A DNA stretch of 28,570 bases. Source: a virus. The notes beneath the pieces were generated by a model. It was not told the origin of the DNA, did not search any database, and was given only the letters and a program-made list of their open reading frames with translations. The DNA lies in the IMG/VR virus record IMGVR_UViG_3300034521_000115, positions 1 through 28,570 of that record; one strand, written 5' to 3'. Position 1 is the first letter of the stretch. Each line of letters begins with the position of its first letter. The translations under genes and the position numbers were made by a program. Below are positions 18,190-25,419 of this stretch, piece by piece.

Positions 18190-19697
18190 TGGCAATTCTC
18201 GATGATGTGATTGGTGTTTTTTCACCGGGATGGAAAGCGGCAAGGCTGCGTTCCCGTGCGGTGATCCAGGCTTATGAGGCAGTAAAACCGACCCGGACAC
18301 ATAAAGCCTTACGGGAGAACCGAACTGCCGACCAGCTCAGTCAGTTCGGGGCCGTGTCGTTACGCGAGCAGGCCCGCTACCTTGATAACAACCATGACCT
18401 GGTCATTGGTGTGTTTGATAAGCTGGAAGAACGGGTGGTGGGGAAAAACGGAATGATCGTTGAGCCGCATCCGGTATTGCGCAATGGTGCCATTGCCCGT
18501 GATCTGGCTGCGGAAATTCGCACAAAATGGAGTGAATGGTCTGTTCGTCCGGAGGTCACCGGGCAGTTTACTCGCCCGATGCTGGAACGCCTGATGCTAC
18601 GTACCTGGTTGCGCGATGGCGAGGTGTTTGCCCAAATGGTGTCCGGGCGGATAAACAGCCTGAGTCCTTCCGCCGGGGTTCACTTCTGGCTGGAGGCACT
18701 CGAACCTGACTTTATTCCCATGACCAGCGATGAGGCCAGCAGGCTGAATCAGGGCGTGTTTGTTGATGACTGGGGGAGGCCGAAAAAATATCTGGTGTAT
18801 AAAAGCCGTCCTGTTTCCGGACGGCAGATGGAAACCAAAGAGGTGGATGCTGAGCGCATGCTGCATCTTAAGTTTGTTCGCCGTCTCCACCAGATGCGCG
18901 GAACATCGTTATTGTCCGGCGTGCTTATCCGACTGAGCGCACTGAAAGAGTATGAAGATGCCGAGCTGACTGCAGCAAGAATAGCGGCAGCACTCGGGAT
19001 GTACATCAGGAAGGGCGATGGACAGAGTTATGAGACGGACGGTAATAGTAGAAAGGATATAGAGCGCGAACTTACCATTCAGCCCGGAATTATCTACGAC
19101 GATCTGAGGCCGGGCGAAGAAATCGGGATGGTGAAGTCGGATCGCCCCAATCCCAATCTTGAAACTTTCCGTAATGGTCAACTGCGTGCTGTGGCGGCGG
19201 GCAGCCGTCTGAGTTTTTCCAGTACGGCACGCAATTATAACGGTACCTACAGTTCCCAGCGTCAGGAACTGGTGGAATCAACCGATGGCTACTTGATCTT
19301 GCAGGACTGGTTTATTGGTGCCGTCACCCGCCCGATGTACCGCGCCTGGCTGAAACAGGCTGTGGCATCAGGTGTCATCCGGTTACCCCGCGATATAGAC
19401 CGCTCTTCACTGTATACGGCGGTGTATTCCGGACCGGTGATGCCGTGGATTGACCCGGTCAAGGAGGCTGAAGCCTGGAAAATCCAGATTCGTGGCGGGG
19501 CGGCAACAGAATCAGACTGGGTACGTGCCGGTGGGCGTAATCCGGATGATGTCAAACGTCGGCGCAAGGCCGAAATTGATGAAAACCGCAAACTGGGTCT
19601 GGTATTTGATACTGACCCGGCCAGTGATAAAGGAGGCAACAGTGCCGGAACAGAACGACAGGAGCCGCAGCACACCGAAGGCCAGCCTGAAGAATAA
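18189..19697 (+). CDS. Portal protein, lambda gpB family
   Basis: From ATG 18189 (stop-start overlap with the W-like gene) the product is 502 residues. It opens MAILDDVIGVFSPGWKAARL and carries blocks typical of lambda portal proteins, such as RYLDNNHDLVIGVFDKLEER, WLRDGEVFAQM and LEALEPDFIPM. It forms the ring through which DNA enters and leaves the head. A frame open further upstream (18117) is rejected. The protease-capsid gene begins inside its 3' end at 19642. Confidence 0.93.
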   Translation: MAILDDVIGVFSPGWKAARLRSRAVIQAYEAVKPTRTHKALRENRTADQLSQFGAVSLREQARYLDNNHDLVIGVFDKLEERVVGKNGMIVEPHPVLRNGAIARDLAAEIRTKWSEWSVRPEVTGQFTRPMLERLMLRTWLRDGEVFAQMVSGRINSLSPSAGVHFWLEALEPDFIPMTSDEASRLNQGVFVDDWGRPKKYLVYKSRPVSGRQMETKEVDAERMLHLKFVRRLHQMRGTSLLSGVLIRLSALKEYEDAELTAARIAAALGMYIRKGDGQSYETDGNSRKDIERELTIQPGIIYDDLRPGEEIGMVKSDRPNPNLETFRNGQLRAVAAGSRLSFSSTARNYNGTYSSQRQELVESTDGYLILQDWFIGAVTRPMYRAWLKQAVASGVIRLPRDIDRSSLYTAVYSGPVMPWIDPVKEAEAWKIQIRGGAATESDWVRAGGRNPDDVKRRRKAEIDENRKLGLVFDTDPASDKGGNSAGTERQEPQHTEGQPEE

Positions 19698-21663
19698 TTC
19701 CTGGTTCAGGATGCAGGCAGGTCATCAGAGCGACGCGGATATTTATATTTATGACGAGATTGGTTTCTGGGGTGTCACGGCGAAGCAGTTTATCAGTGAT
19801 CTGAATGCACTGGGCGATATCACCCACATTAATCTCCATATCAATTCACCGGGTGGCGATGTCTTTGAAGGCATCGCCATTTTTAATGCCCTGAAAACAC
19901 ATGGTGCGTCCATTACCGTTTATGTGGACGGCGTGGCGGCATCAATGGCGTCGGTCATTGCGATGGTGGGAAACCCGGTCATCATGCCGGAAAACACCTT
20001 CATGATGATCCACAAACCGTTTGGCTTTACGGGTGGTGATGCGAAGGACATGCGTGCCTATGCTGATCTGCTCGATAACGTTGAGTCGGTCCTGCTGCCA
20101 GCTTATGCGCAGAAAACTGGGAAAACCACAGATGAAATTGCCGTCATGCTGGCGGACGAGACCTGGATGTCAGGCGCTGAATGTCTGGCGCATGGATTTG
20201 CTGACCAGGTGACGCCAGCGGTTAAGGCAATGGCATGTATTCAGTCAAAACGTACAGAGGAATTTAAAAAGATGCCGGAATCCATTCGAAACATGATCAC
20301 TCCGCCACGCAATAGTGCATCACGTGTACAGGATGATGAATCTGCGACCTCCCGGACGCCGGTGCAGGCAGCAGCACCCGTGGTGGATGAAAACAGAATC
20401 CGTGCGCAGGTGCTGGCAGAGCAGAAAGCACGTGTGAACAGTATTAATGACCTGTTTGCTATGTTTGGGGGGCGTTATCAGACGCTGCAGGCACAGTGTC
20501 TTGCCGATCCGGAGTGTTCGCTGGAGCAGGCCCGCGAGAATCTGCTGAACGAAATGGGGCGCGAGTCCACGCCGTCCAATAAAAACACCCCGGCTCATAT
20601 CTATGCCGGAAACGGTAATTTTGTGGGTGACGGGATCCGCCAGGCGATGATGGCGCGTGCAGGGTTTGAAAATCACGAGCGGGATAATGTCTACAACGGG
20701 ATGACATTGCGTGAATATGCCCGCATGGCACTGACTGAGCGCGGTATTGGTGTCTCCAGTTATAACCCAATGCAGATGGTGGGGCTGGCGCTGACCCACA
20801 GCACCTCTGATTTCGGTAATATTCTGCTGGATGTGGCCAATAAGGCACTGCTGCAGGGCTGGGAGGAGGCGGAAGAAACCTTCCAGCGATGGACCAAAAA
20901 AGGGCAATTGTCTGACTTCAAAACCGCGTATCGTGTTGGTATGGGCGGGTTCCCGTCTCTGCGTCAGGTGCGCGAGGGGGCGGAGTACAAATATGTCACC
21001 ACCGGCGATAAAGGTGAAACCATCGCGCTGGCAACCTATGGTGAAATCTTCTCTATTACCCGTCAGGCCATTATTAACGATGACCTGAACCAGCTGACGG
21101 ATGTCCCGATGAAAATGGGACGTGCGGCGAAAGCTACTATTGGCGATCTGGTGTATGCCGTGCTGATGAAGAATCCAAAGTTGTCCGACGGTAAAACGTT
21201 GTTCCATGCGGATCATAAGAACCTGTCCACTGGGGCGATTTCCGTTGCCAGCCTGGATGATGCCCGCCGACTGATGCGTCTTCAGAAAGAGGGGGATCGC
21301 TCCCTGAACATTCGTCCGGCCTTTATGCTGGTGCCGGTGGCGCTGGAAACGCTGGCGACCCAGACGATTAAATCAGCCAGTGTGAAAGGAGCTGATGTGA
21401 ATGCCGGGATCGTCAACCCTGTCCAGAACTTTGCTGAAGTGATCGCGGAAGCCCGCCTGGATGACGCTGATGCAAAAGCGTGGTACCTGACGGCTGCGCA
21501 GGGCACTGACACCATTGAGGTGGCTTATCTCAACGGGGTGGACTCGCCATATATAGATCAGCAGGAAGGGTTCACGACAGACGGTATTGCGACGAAGGTG
21601 CGCATCGATGCCGGGGTGGCTCCGCTGGATTATCGCGGTCTGGTGAAATCCTCCGGACAGTAA
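19642..21663 (+). CDS. ClpP-like prohead protease fused to major capsid protein
   Basis: Start at GTG 19642 with AGGAGG at 19631-19636, inside the portal gene; 673 residues. Residues about 30-205 are a ClpP-type serine protease: INSPGGD (67-73), DGVAASMAS with nucleophile Ser101, MMIHKP with His124. A linker (about 215-330) with coiled-coil character follows, like a scaffold region, then a major capsid protein domain to the end (MTLREYARMALTERGIGVSS through GLVKSSGQ). One open frame thus holds protease, scaffold and capsid, which are separate genes in lambda (C, Nu3, E). Such fusions are known in some Stx-type and related phages. The protease presumably cuts itself and the linker away during head maturation. 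Confidence 0.9.
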   Translation: MPEQNDRSRSTPKASLKNNSWFRMQAGHQSDADIYIYDEIGFWGVTAKQFISDLNALGDITHINLHINSPGGDVFEGIAIFNALKTHGASITVYVDGVAASMASVIAMVGNPVIMPENTFMMIHKPFGFTGGDAKDMRAYADLLDNVESVLLPAYAQKTGKTTDEIAVMLADETWMSGAECLAHGFADQVTPAVKAMACIQSKRTEEFKKMPESIRNMITPPRNSASRVQDDESATSRTPVQAAAPVVDENRIRAQVLAEQKARVNSINDLFAMFGGRYQTLQAQCLADPECSLEQARENLLNEMGRESTPSNKNTPAHIYAGNGNFVGDGIRQAMMARAGFENHERDNVYNGMTLREYARMALTERGIGVSSYNPMQMVGLALTHSTSDFGNILLDVANKALLQGWEEAEETFQRWTKKGQLSDFKTAYRVGMGGFPSLRQVREGAEYKYVTTGDKGETIALATYGEIFSITRQAIINDDLNQLTDVPMKMGRAAKATIGDLVYAVLMKNPKLSDGKTLFHADHKNLSTGAISVASLDDARRLMRLQKEGDRSLNIRPAFMLVPVALETLATQTIKSASVKGADVNAGIVNPVQNFAEVIAEARLDDADAKAWYLTAAQGTDTIEVAYLNGVDSPYIDQQEGFTTDGIATKVRIDAGVAPLDYRGLVKSSGQ

Positions 21664-21687
21664 CTTCTTTTCTGACATCAGATGACG

Positions 21688-21735
21688 GCCCGTTAGGGCT
21701 TTTTTGTACCTAAAATCAGCCCCGCTCAGGGGCTG
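21688..21735 (+). terminator. Weak terminator and strong hairpin after the capsid gene
   Basis: GCCC (21688-21691), loop GTTA, GGGC (21696-21699) with a T run is a short terminator; a stronger 7-bp hairpin CAGCCCC/GGGGCTG (21717-21723, 21729-21735) follows just before the decoration-protein gene. These may set the relative level of capsid transcript. Confidence 0.5.
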
Positions 21736-21748
21736 TGCGGAGATAGTT

Positions 21749-22072
21749 ATGGCAAAGAATTTTGTAGAAGACGGAAAAACAGTGGCGATTGTTGCCAGTG
21801 CCGCCATCAGCAGTGGGGAGCTGGTGCAGGTAGGCGATATTTTTGCGGTGGCGCTGACAGATATCCCACAAGGCGAAACCGGGGACGGTATGACCGAAGG
21901 CGTATTTACGCTGCCGAAGCTGAAAACGGACGACATGAAAACCGGTAAGAAGGTCTATCTGAAGTCAGGGAAAGTTCAGTTGACGAACAGCGGCTCCGAT
22001 CCTCTGGTCGGGGTAGTTTGGGTGGATGCCGGAAGCAGTGCAGAAGAAGTACCGGTAAAGCTCAATGTCTGA
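21749..22072 (+). CDS. Capsid decoration protein, DUF2190-like
   Basis: From ATG 21749 (CGGAGA at 21738-21743) the product is 107 residues, all beta-like: AKNFVEDGKTVAIVASAAIS, SSGELVQVGDIFAVALTDI, GVFTLPK, VGVVWVDAGSSAEEVPVKLNV. This is the DUF2190 pattern, small capsid-stabilising or decoration proteins found right after the major capsid gene. It is the positional counterpart of lambda gpD. It overlaps the next gene by eight bases. Confidence 0.75.
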   Translation: MAKNFVEDGKTVAIVASAAISSGELVQVGDIFAVALTDIPQGETGDGMTEGVFTLPKLKTDDMKTGKKVYLKSGKVQLTNSGSDPLVGVVWVDAGSSAEEVPVKLNV

Positions 22073-22340
22073 TCCCTTTTCCCGGCTGGCAGCGCGTATG
22101 GATGCGGTCACGATCAGAAAAATGGGAAAAATTGCCTCGATTAATGATGTCGACGTGACTGTGATCCCGGGTGAGACCCTGGCAGAGCTGAGTGCTTTGT
22201 CCGGACCGGCGGTCTCTCTGGTGGTGTTTTCACCGGGATATCGTCCCCGGCGGGGGGACCGCGTTGTTTATGACGGACAGCAATGGACGGTCACACGGCA
22301 TGAACGGTTTAACGATAAACCAATGATCTTTATCGAGTAG
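22065..22340 (+). CDS. Head-tail connector, gpFII-like
   Basis: A 91-residue beta-rich protein (ASINDVDVTVIPGETLAELS, then YRPRRGDRVVYDGQQWTVTR) ending PMIFIE. Size, strand pattern and position between the decoration and Z-like genes match lambda FII-type connectors, which join the completed head to the tail. In database annotations this family is sometimes misnamed an ATP-binding sugar-transporter-like protein. Assignment is by context and pattern rather than a diagnostic motif. Confidence 0.7.
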   Translation: MSDPFSRLAARMDAVTIRKMGKIASINDVDVTVIPGETLAELSALSGPAVSLVVFSPGYRPRRGDRVVYDGQQWTVTRHERFNDKPMIFIE

Positions 22341-22351
22341 AGAGGTATTGG

Positions 22352-22930
22352 ATGAAGGGGCTTGAGAATGCTATCCGTAATTTAAACAGCCTTGATACCC
22401 GTATGGTGCCACAGGCCAGCGCATGGGCGATAAACCGTGTGGCGCAAAAAGCGGTTTCGGTCGCCACCCGGCAGGTTGCCCGAAATACCGTAGCGGGGGA
22501 TAACCAGGTGAAAGGGATACCCCTGAAACTGGTGCGTCAGCGTGTTCGGGTATTTAAAGCCAGCCCGTCAGGAAAAATGACGGCCCGGATCCGCATTAAC
22601 CGGGGCAACCTGCCCGCTATTAAGCTTGGGACGGCACAGGTCAGGCTGGCGCGGCGTGGCGGCAGACTGTTGTATCGCGGCAGTGTGCTGAGGGTGGGGA
22701 AATACCTTTTCCGTGATGCGTTTATTCAACAACTGGCAAATGGTCGCTGGCATGTGATGCGACGTATGGACGGCAAAAAACGTTACCCCATCGATGTAGT
22801 GAAAATCCCTTTGTCCGGACCGCTGACACAAGCATTTGAAGATGCCCGCAGCCGCATTATTGATAAAGAGATGCCGAAACAGCTGGGGTATGCACTGAAA
22901 CAACAGCTGAGGCTATATCTGACCCGATGA
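22352..22930 (+). CDS. Z: Minor tail protein Z
   Basis: A 192-residue, strongly basic protein beginning MKGLENAIRNLNSLDTRMVP and containing RVAQKAVSVATRQVARNTVA and QVKGIPLKLVRQRVRVFKAS, the conserved features of lambda gpZ (192 residues). gpZ completes the tail end that joins the head. AGAGAGG at about 22339-22345 is the ribosome binding site. Its stop overlaps the U-like start (ATGA). Confidence 0.9.
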   Translation: MKGLENAIRNLNSLDTRMVPQASAWAINRVAQKAVSVATRQVARNTVAGDNQVKGIPLKLVRQRVRVFKASPSGKMTARIRINRGNLPAIKLGTAQVRLARRGGRLLYRGSVLRVGKYLFRDAFIQQLANGRWHVMRRMDGKKRYPIDVVKIPLSGPLTQAFEDARSRIIDKEMPKQLGYALKQQLRLYLTR

Positions 22931-23328
22931 ACCGACACACACAAATCCGCCAGGTCGTACTGGCACGTCTGCGGGAGCTGTGCGGGGATAGCACCACCCT
23001 TTTTGACGGGCTTCCGGCATTTATTGATGCGCAGGAACTGCCTGCCGTGGCGGTGTGGCTGAGTGATGCACAGTACACCGGAAAAATGACGGATGAGGAT
23101 GACTGGCAGGCCGTTCTGCATATCGCCGTCTTTATCCGGGCACAGGCACCGGATTCAGAGCTGGATACGTGGATGGAAAATACCATTTTCCCGGCCCTGA
23201 ATGATATTCCGGCTCTTTCCGGACTCATCGACACGATGATCCCGCTCGGTTTTAACTATCAACGTGATAACGAGATGGCCACCTGGGCGATGGCGGAAAT
23301 CACGTACCAGATGACGTATACGAATTAA
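22927..23328 (+). CDS. U: Tail terminator, gpU-like
   Basis: A 133-residue protein (MNRHTQIRQVVLARLRELCG, LPAVAVWLSDAQYTGKMTDE, LHIAVFIRAQAPDSELD, MATWAMAEITYQMTYTN) with the pattern and length of lambda gpU (131 residues). gpU caps the tail tube when it reaches full length. The last 18 residues follow the family ending (a TY or TYTN-type C-terminus). Overlaps Z by four bases. Confidence 0.9.
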   Translation: MNRHTQIRQVVLARLRELCGDSTTLFDGLPAFIDAQELPAVAVWLSDAQYTGKMTDEDDWQAVLHIAVFIRAQAPDSELDTWMENTIFPALNDIPALSGLIDTMIPLGFNYQRDNEMATWAMAEITYQMTYTN

Positions 23329-23338
23329 GGAGGTGGCA

Positions 23339-24082
23339 ATGACCACACCAAATCCATTGGTAAAAACGAAAGGCGCAGGAACCACGTTCTGGATGTATAC
23401 CGGCAAAGGCGACGCATTTGCGAATCCTTTGTCAGATACTGACTGGCTGCGTCTCGCGATGGTGAAGGATCTCCAGCCGGGTGAAATGACCGCTGATGCA
23501 GAAGATGACACCTATCTCGATGATGAAGATGCCGACTGGAAAACTACAACCCAGGGGCAGAAATCCGTTGGTGATACTTCTGCGACGCTGGCCTGGCGCC
23601 CGGGTGACAGCGGGCAGAAAAAACTGGTTCAGCTGTTCGATTCCGGTGAAGTCTGTGCATTTCGTATCAAATACCCCAACGGTACTGTGGATGTGTTTCG
23701 CGGGTGGCTGAGTTCGCTGGGTAAAACCATTGCCTCAAAAGATGTGATGACACGCACCGTCAAAATCAGCGGTGTGGGGCGTCCGTATCTGGCAGAGGAA
23801 GGCACTGAAACCGTGGGGGTAACTGGGCTGACGGTGGCTCCGGTATCCACTAGTGTCAACGTGGGGGCAACCACCACACTGACCTTTACGGTAAAACCAG
23901 AAGGGGCCAGTGACAAAACTATCAGCGTGCTCTCTTCTGATCCGCAGACCGCCACGGTAACTCTGAGAGGGCTCGTGGCAACGGTGAAAGGCGTCAAGCA
24001 GGGCAGCGTCACCATTGTGGGCATTACATCTGACGGTGATCTGGTGGCAGTGGCTACGGTTACCGTCAGCGCAGCCGGTTAA
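23339..24082 (+). CDS. V: Major tail tube protein, gpV-like with Ig-like domain
   Basis: From ATG 23339 (AAGGAGG just upstream) the product is 247 residues. Residues about 1-155 are the tail tube domain (KGAGTTFWMYTGKGDAFANP, LAWRPGDSGQKKLVQLFDSG, VFRGWLSSLGKTI). From about 165 an Ig-like Big_2 domain follows (VTGLTVAPVSTSVNVGATTT, GVKQGSVTIVGITSDGD), as in lambda gpV (246 residues). The Ig domain decorates the outside of the tail. The GTG at 23333 is rejected. Confidence 0.93.
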   Translation: MTTPNPLVKTKGAGTTFWMYTGKGDAFANPLSDTDWLRLAMVKDLQPGEMTADAEDDTYLDDEDADWKTTTQGQKSVGDTSATLAWRPGDSGQKKLVQLFDSGEVCAFRIKYPNGTVDVFRGWLSSLGKTIASKDVMTRTVKISGVGRPYLAEEGTETVGVTGLTVAPVSTSVNVGATTTLTFTVKPEGASDKTISVLSSDPQTATVTLRGLVATVKGVKQGSVTIVGITSDGDLVAVATVTVSAAG

Positions 24083-24102
24083 CCGGACGATACTCATCAT
24101 TT

Positions 24103-24125
24103 GCCCCGGACATTCGGGGCTTTTT
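24103..24125 (+). terminator. Intrinsic terminator between V and G
   Basis: GCCCCG (24103-24108), loop GACATT, CGGGGC (24115-24120), T run to 24125. It would reduce transcription of the assembly chaperone genes below that of the tail tube gene. Confidence 0.85.
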
Positions 24126-24138
24126 GCAGGTGGAGAAA

Positions 24139-24528
24139 ATGATGTTTCTGAAACAAGACACGTTTAATTACGGAAAACAATCTGTGGTACTCAGTGAATT
24201 GTCCGGGCTGCAACGGGTTGAATATCTGGCGTTTGTCCAGCAGCGAACGGCAGAGTTTGATGCACTGGAGGAGGGACTGGTGGAGGCGGAGCGACAGATT
24301 GCTTTTCTGCGTATGGGCATGGATATCAATGCCTGGCTGGTTTCCCGCTCACTGTGGAATGCGGATCAGTCTCAGGATGTGGAGGCACTTTATCCAGCGG
24401 TTCGCATGACATGGTCTTATCATGCGCTCGGTATGGGGGCTGGGATGGTTCTGTCCCTGAGTGGCATGGATGTCATTAAGGATGCCGGGGATGATGATCG
24501 CGAGGCTCTGTCGCCGGAAAAGTCCTGA
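24139..24528 (+). CDS. G: Tail assembly chaperone, gpG-like
   Basis: From ATG 24139 (GGTGGAGAA upstream) the product is 129 residues: MMFLKQDTFNYGKQSVVLSE, LSGLQRVEYLAFVQQRTAEF, and a helical middle. It is the counterpart of lambda gpG, which with gpGT chaperones the tape measure. The frame ends at TGA 24526-24528, overlapping the T start, with a slippery heptamer just before it. Confidence 0.88.
   Translation: MMFLKQDTFNYGKQSVVLSELSGLQRVEYLAFVQQRTAEFDALEEGLVEAERQIAFLRMGMDINAWLVSRSLWNADQSQDVEALYPAVRMTWSYHALGMGAGMVLSLSGMDVIKDAGDDDREALSPEKS
24516..24522 (+). other. Slippery heptamer for G-T frameshift
   Basis: GGAAAAG, read as (G)GAA AAG in the G frame. A -1 slip on A AAG reads AAA GTC CTG ATG and enters the T frame directly, four codons before the G stop. 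Lambda uses GGGAAAG at the same place. The P-site pairing after the slip is poorer here than in lambda. Confidence 0.65.
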
Positions 24529-24866
24529 TGCGGGAAATGCAGTTTGTCATGCGGCTTGCCCGCGAGTTCCGGCGGGCAGACTGGCGGCGGATGCTGTCTG
24601 AAATGTCGGCTACTGAGCTGGGCGAGTGGGGTGATTACTTCCGGATGCAGAGCTTCAGTGATGTGTGGGTGGATGCGCAGTTTGCCTCTCTGAAGGCGTT
24701 GATCGTGAGAATGGTGTCCGGTAACAGTGATGCTCCGGTGGCTGATTTTAGCCTGTTACCGGAAGAGGACGAGGCACCAGCGCGAACAGACGAAGAACTG
24801 ATGCATCTTGGGGAAGGTATTTCCGGAGGTGTGCGTTATGGACCAGATAGCCAACCTGGTCATTGA
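24528..24866 (+). CDS. T: Tail assembly protein T (frameshift extension of G)
   Basis: A 112-residue frame overlapping the G stop (TGATG). In lambda this segment is made only as the C-terminal part of the gpG-T fusion by -1 frameshifting; the slippery site at 24516 suggests the same. Sequence features (MRLAREFRRADWRRMLSEMS, ELGEWGDYFRMQSF) fit the family. The fusion bridges the tape measure and tail tube protein. Its end overlaps the tape measure start by 29 bases. Confidence 0.82.
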   Translation: MREMQFVMRLAREFRRADWRRMLSEMSATELGEWGDYFRMQSFSDVWVDAQFASLKALIVRMVSGNSDAPVADFSLLPEEDEAPARTDEELMHLGEGISGGVRYGPDSQPGH

Positions 24867-25419
24867 TTTGGGTATTGATGCGGCAGAGTTTAAAAATGAA
24901 ATTCCCCGCATCAAAAACCTGCTGAATGGTGCAGCCAGTGATGCTGAACGGTCTTCTGCCCGCATGCAACTATTTATGGAGCGCCAGACACAGGCTGCCA
25001 GGCAGACATCGCAGGCCGCCTCTTCGGCTGCAGCAGCTGCATCTGTCCATGCGCAGACGGTGGAGAAGAATGCGCAGGCTCATGAACGCATGGCCCGTGA
25101 GGTTGAACAAACCCGCCTGCGAGTGGATGCACTGAACCAGAAAATGCGCGAAGAACAGGCGCAGGCCATGGCTTTGGCTGAGGCACAGGATAAAGCTGCT
25201 GCCGCGTTTTATCGTCAGATTGACAGTGTGAAACAGGCCAGTGCAGGTCTGCAGGAATTACAGCGTATTCAGCAGCAGATCCGACAGGCCAGAAATAGCG
25301 GTGGGATTGGTCAGCAGGATTACCTGGCACTTATCTCCGAGGTGACGGCAAAAACCCGCATTCTGACACAGGCTGAGGAAGAGGCCCCCGGCAGAAAGTG
25401 GCGTTTATTCGACAGCTGA
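24838..25419 (+). pseudogene. H: Tape measure protein, N-terminal part (frameshifted)
   Basis: From ATG 24838 the frame gives 193 residues: a start typical of lambda gpH-type tape measures (MDQIANLVIDLGIDAAEFKN) then a long alanine- and glutamine-rich helical stretch. After AEEEAPGRK it runs into an early stop, whereas the next frame (25398 on) continues exactly the expected protein (VAFIRQLKEQATRQNLSSSE). One extra base in the C run at 25385-25389 joins the two. So either this is a sequencing error or the tape measure is broken and the phage cannot make tails. Confidence 0.8.

Noticed and set aside
20320-21216. Minus-strand 298-residue frame
   Set aside because: Antisense to the capsid gene; high-GC structural genes give long spurious frames on the opposite strand.
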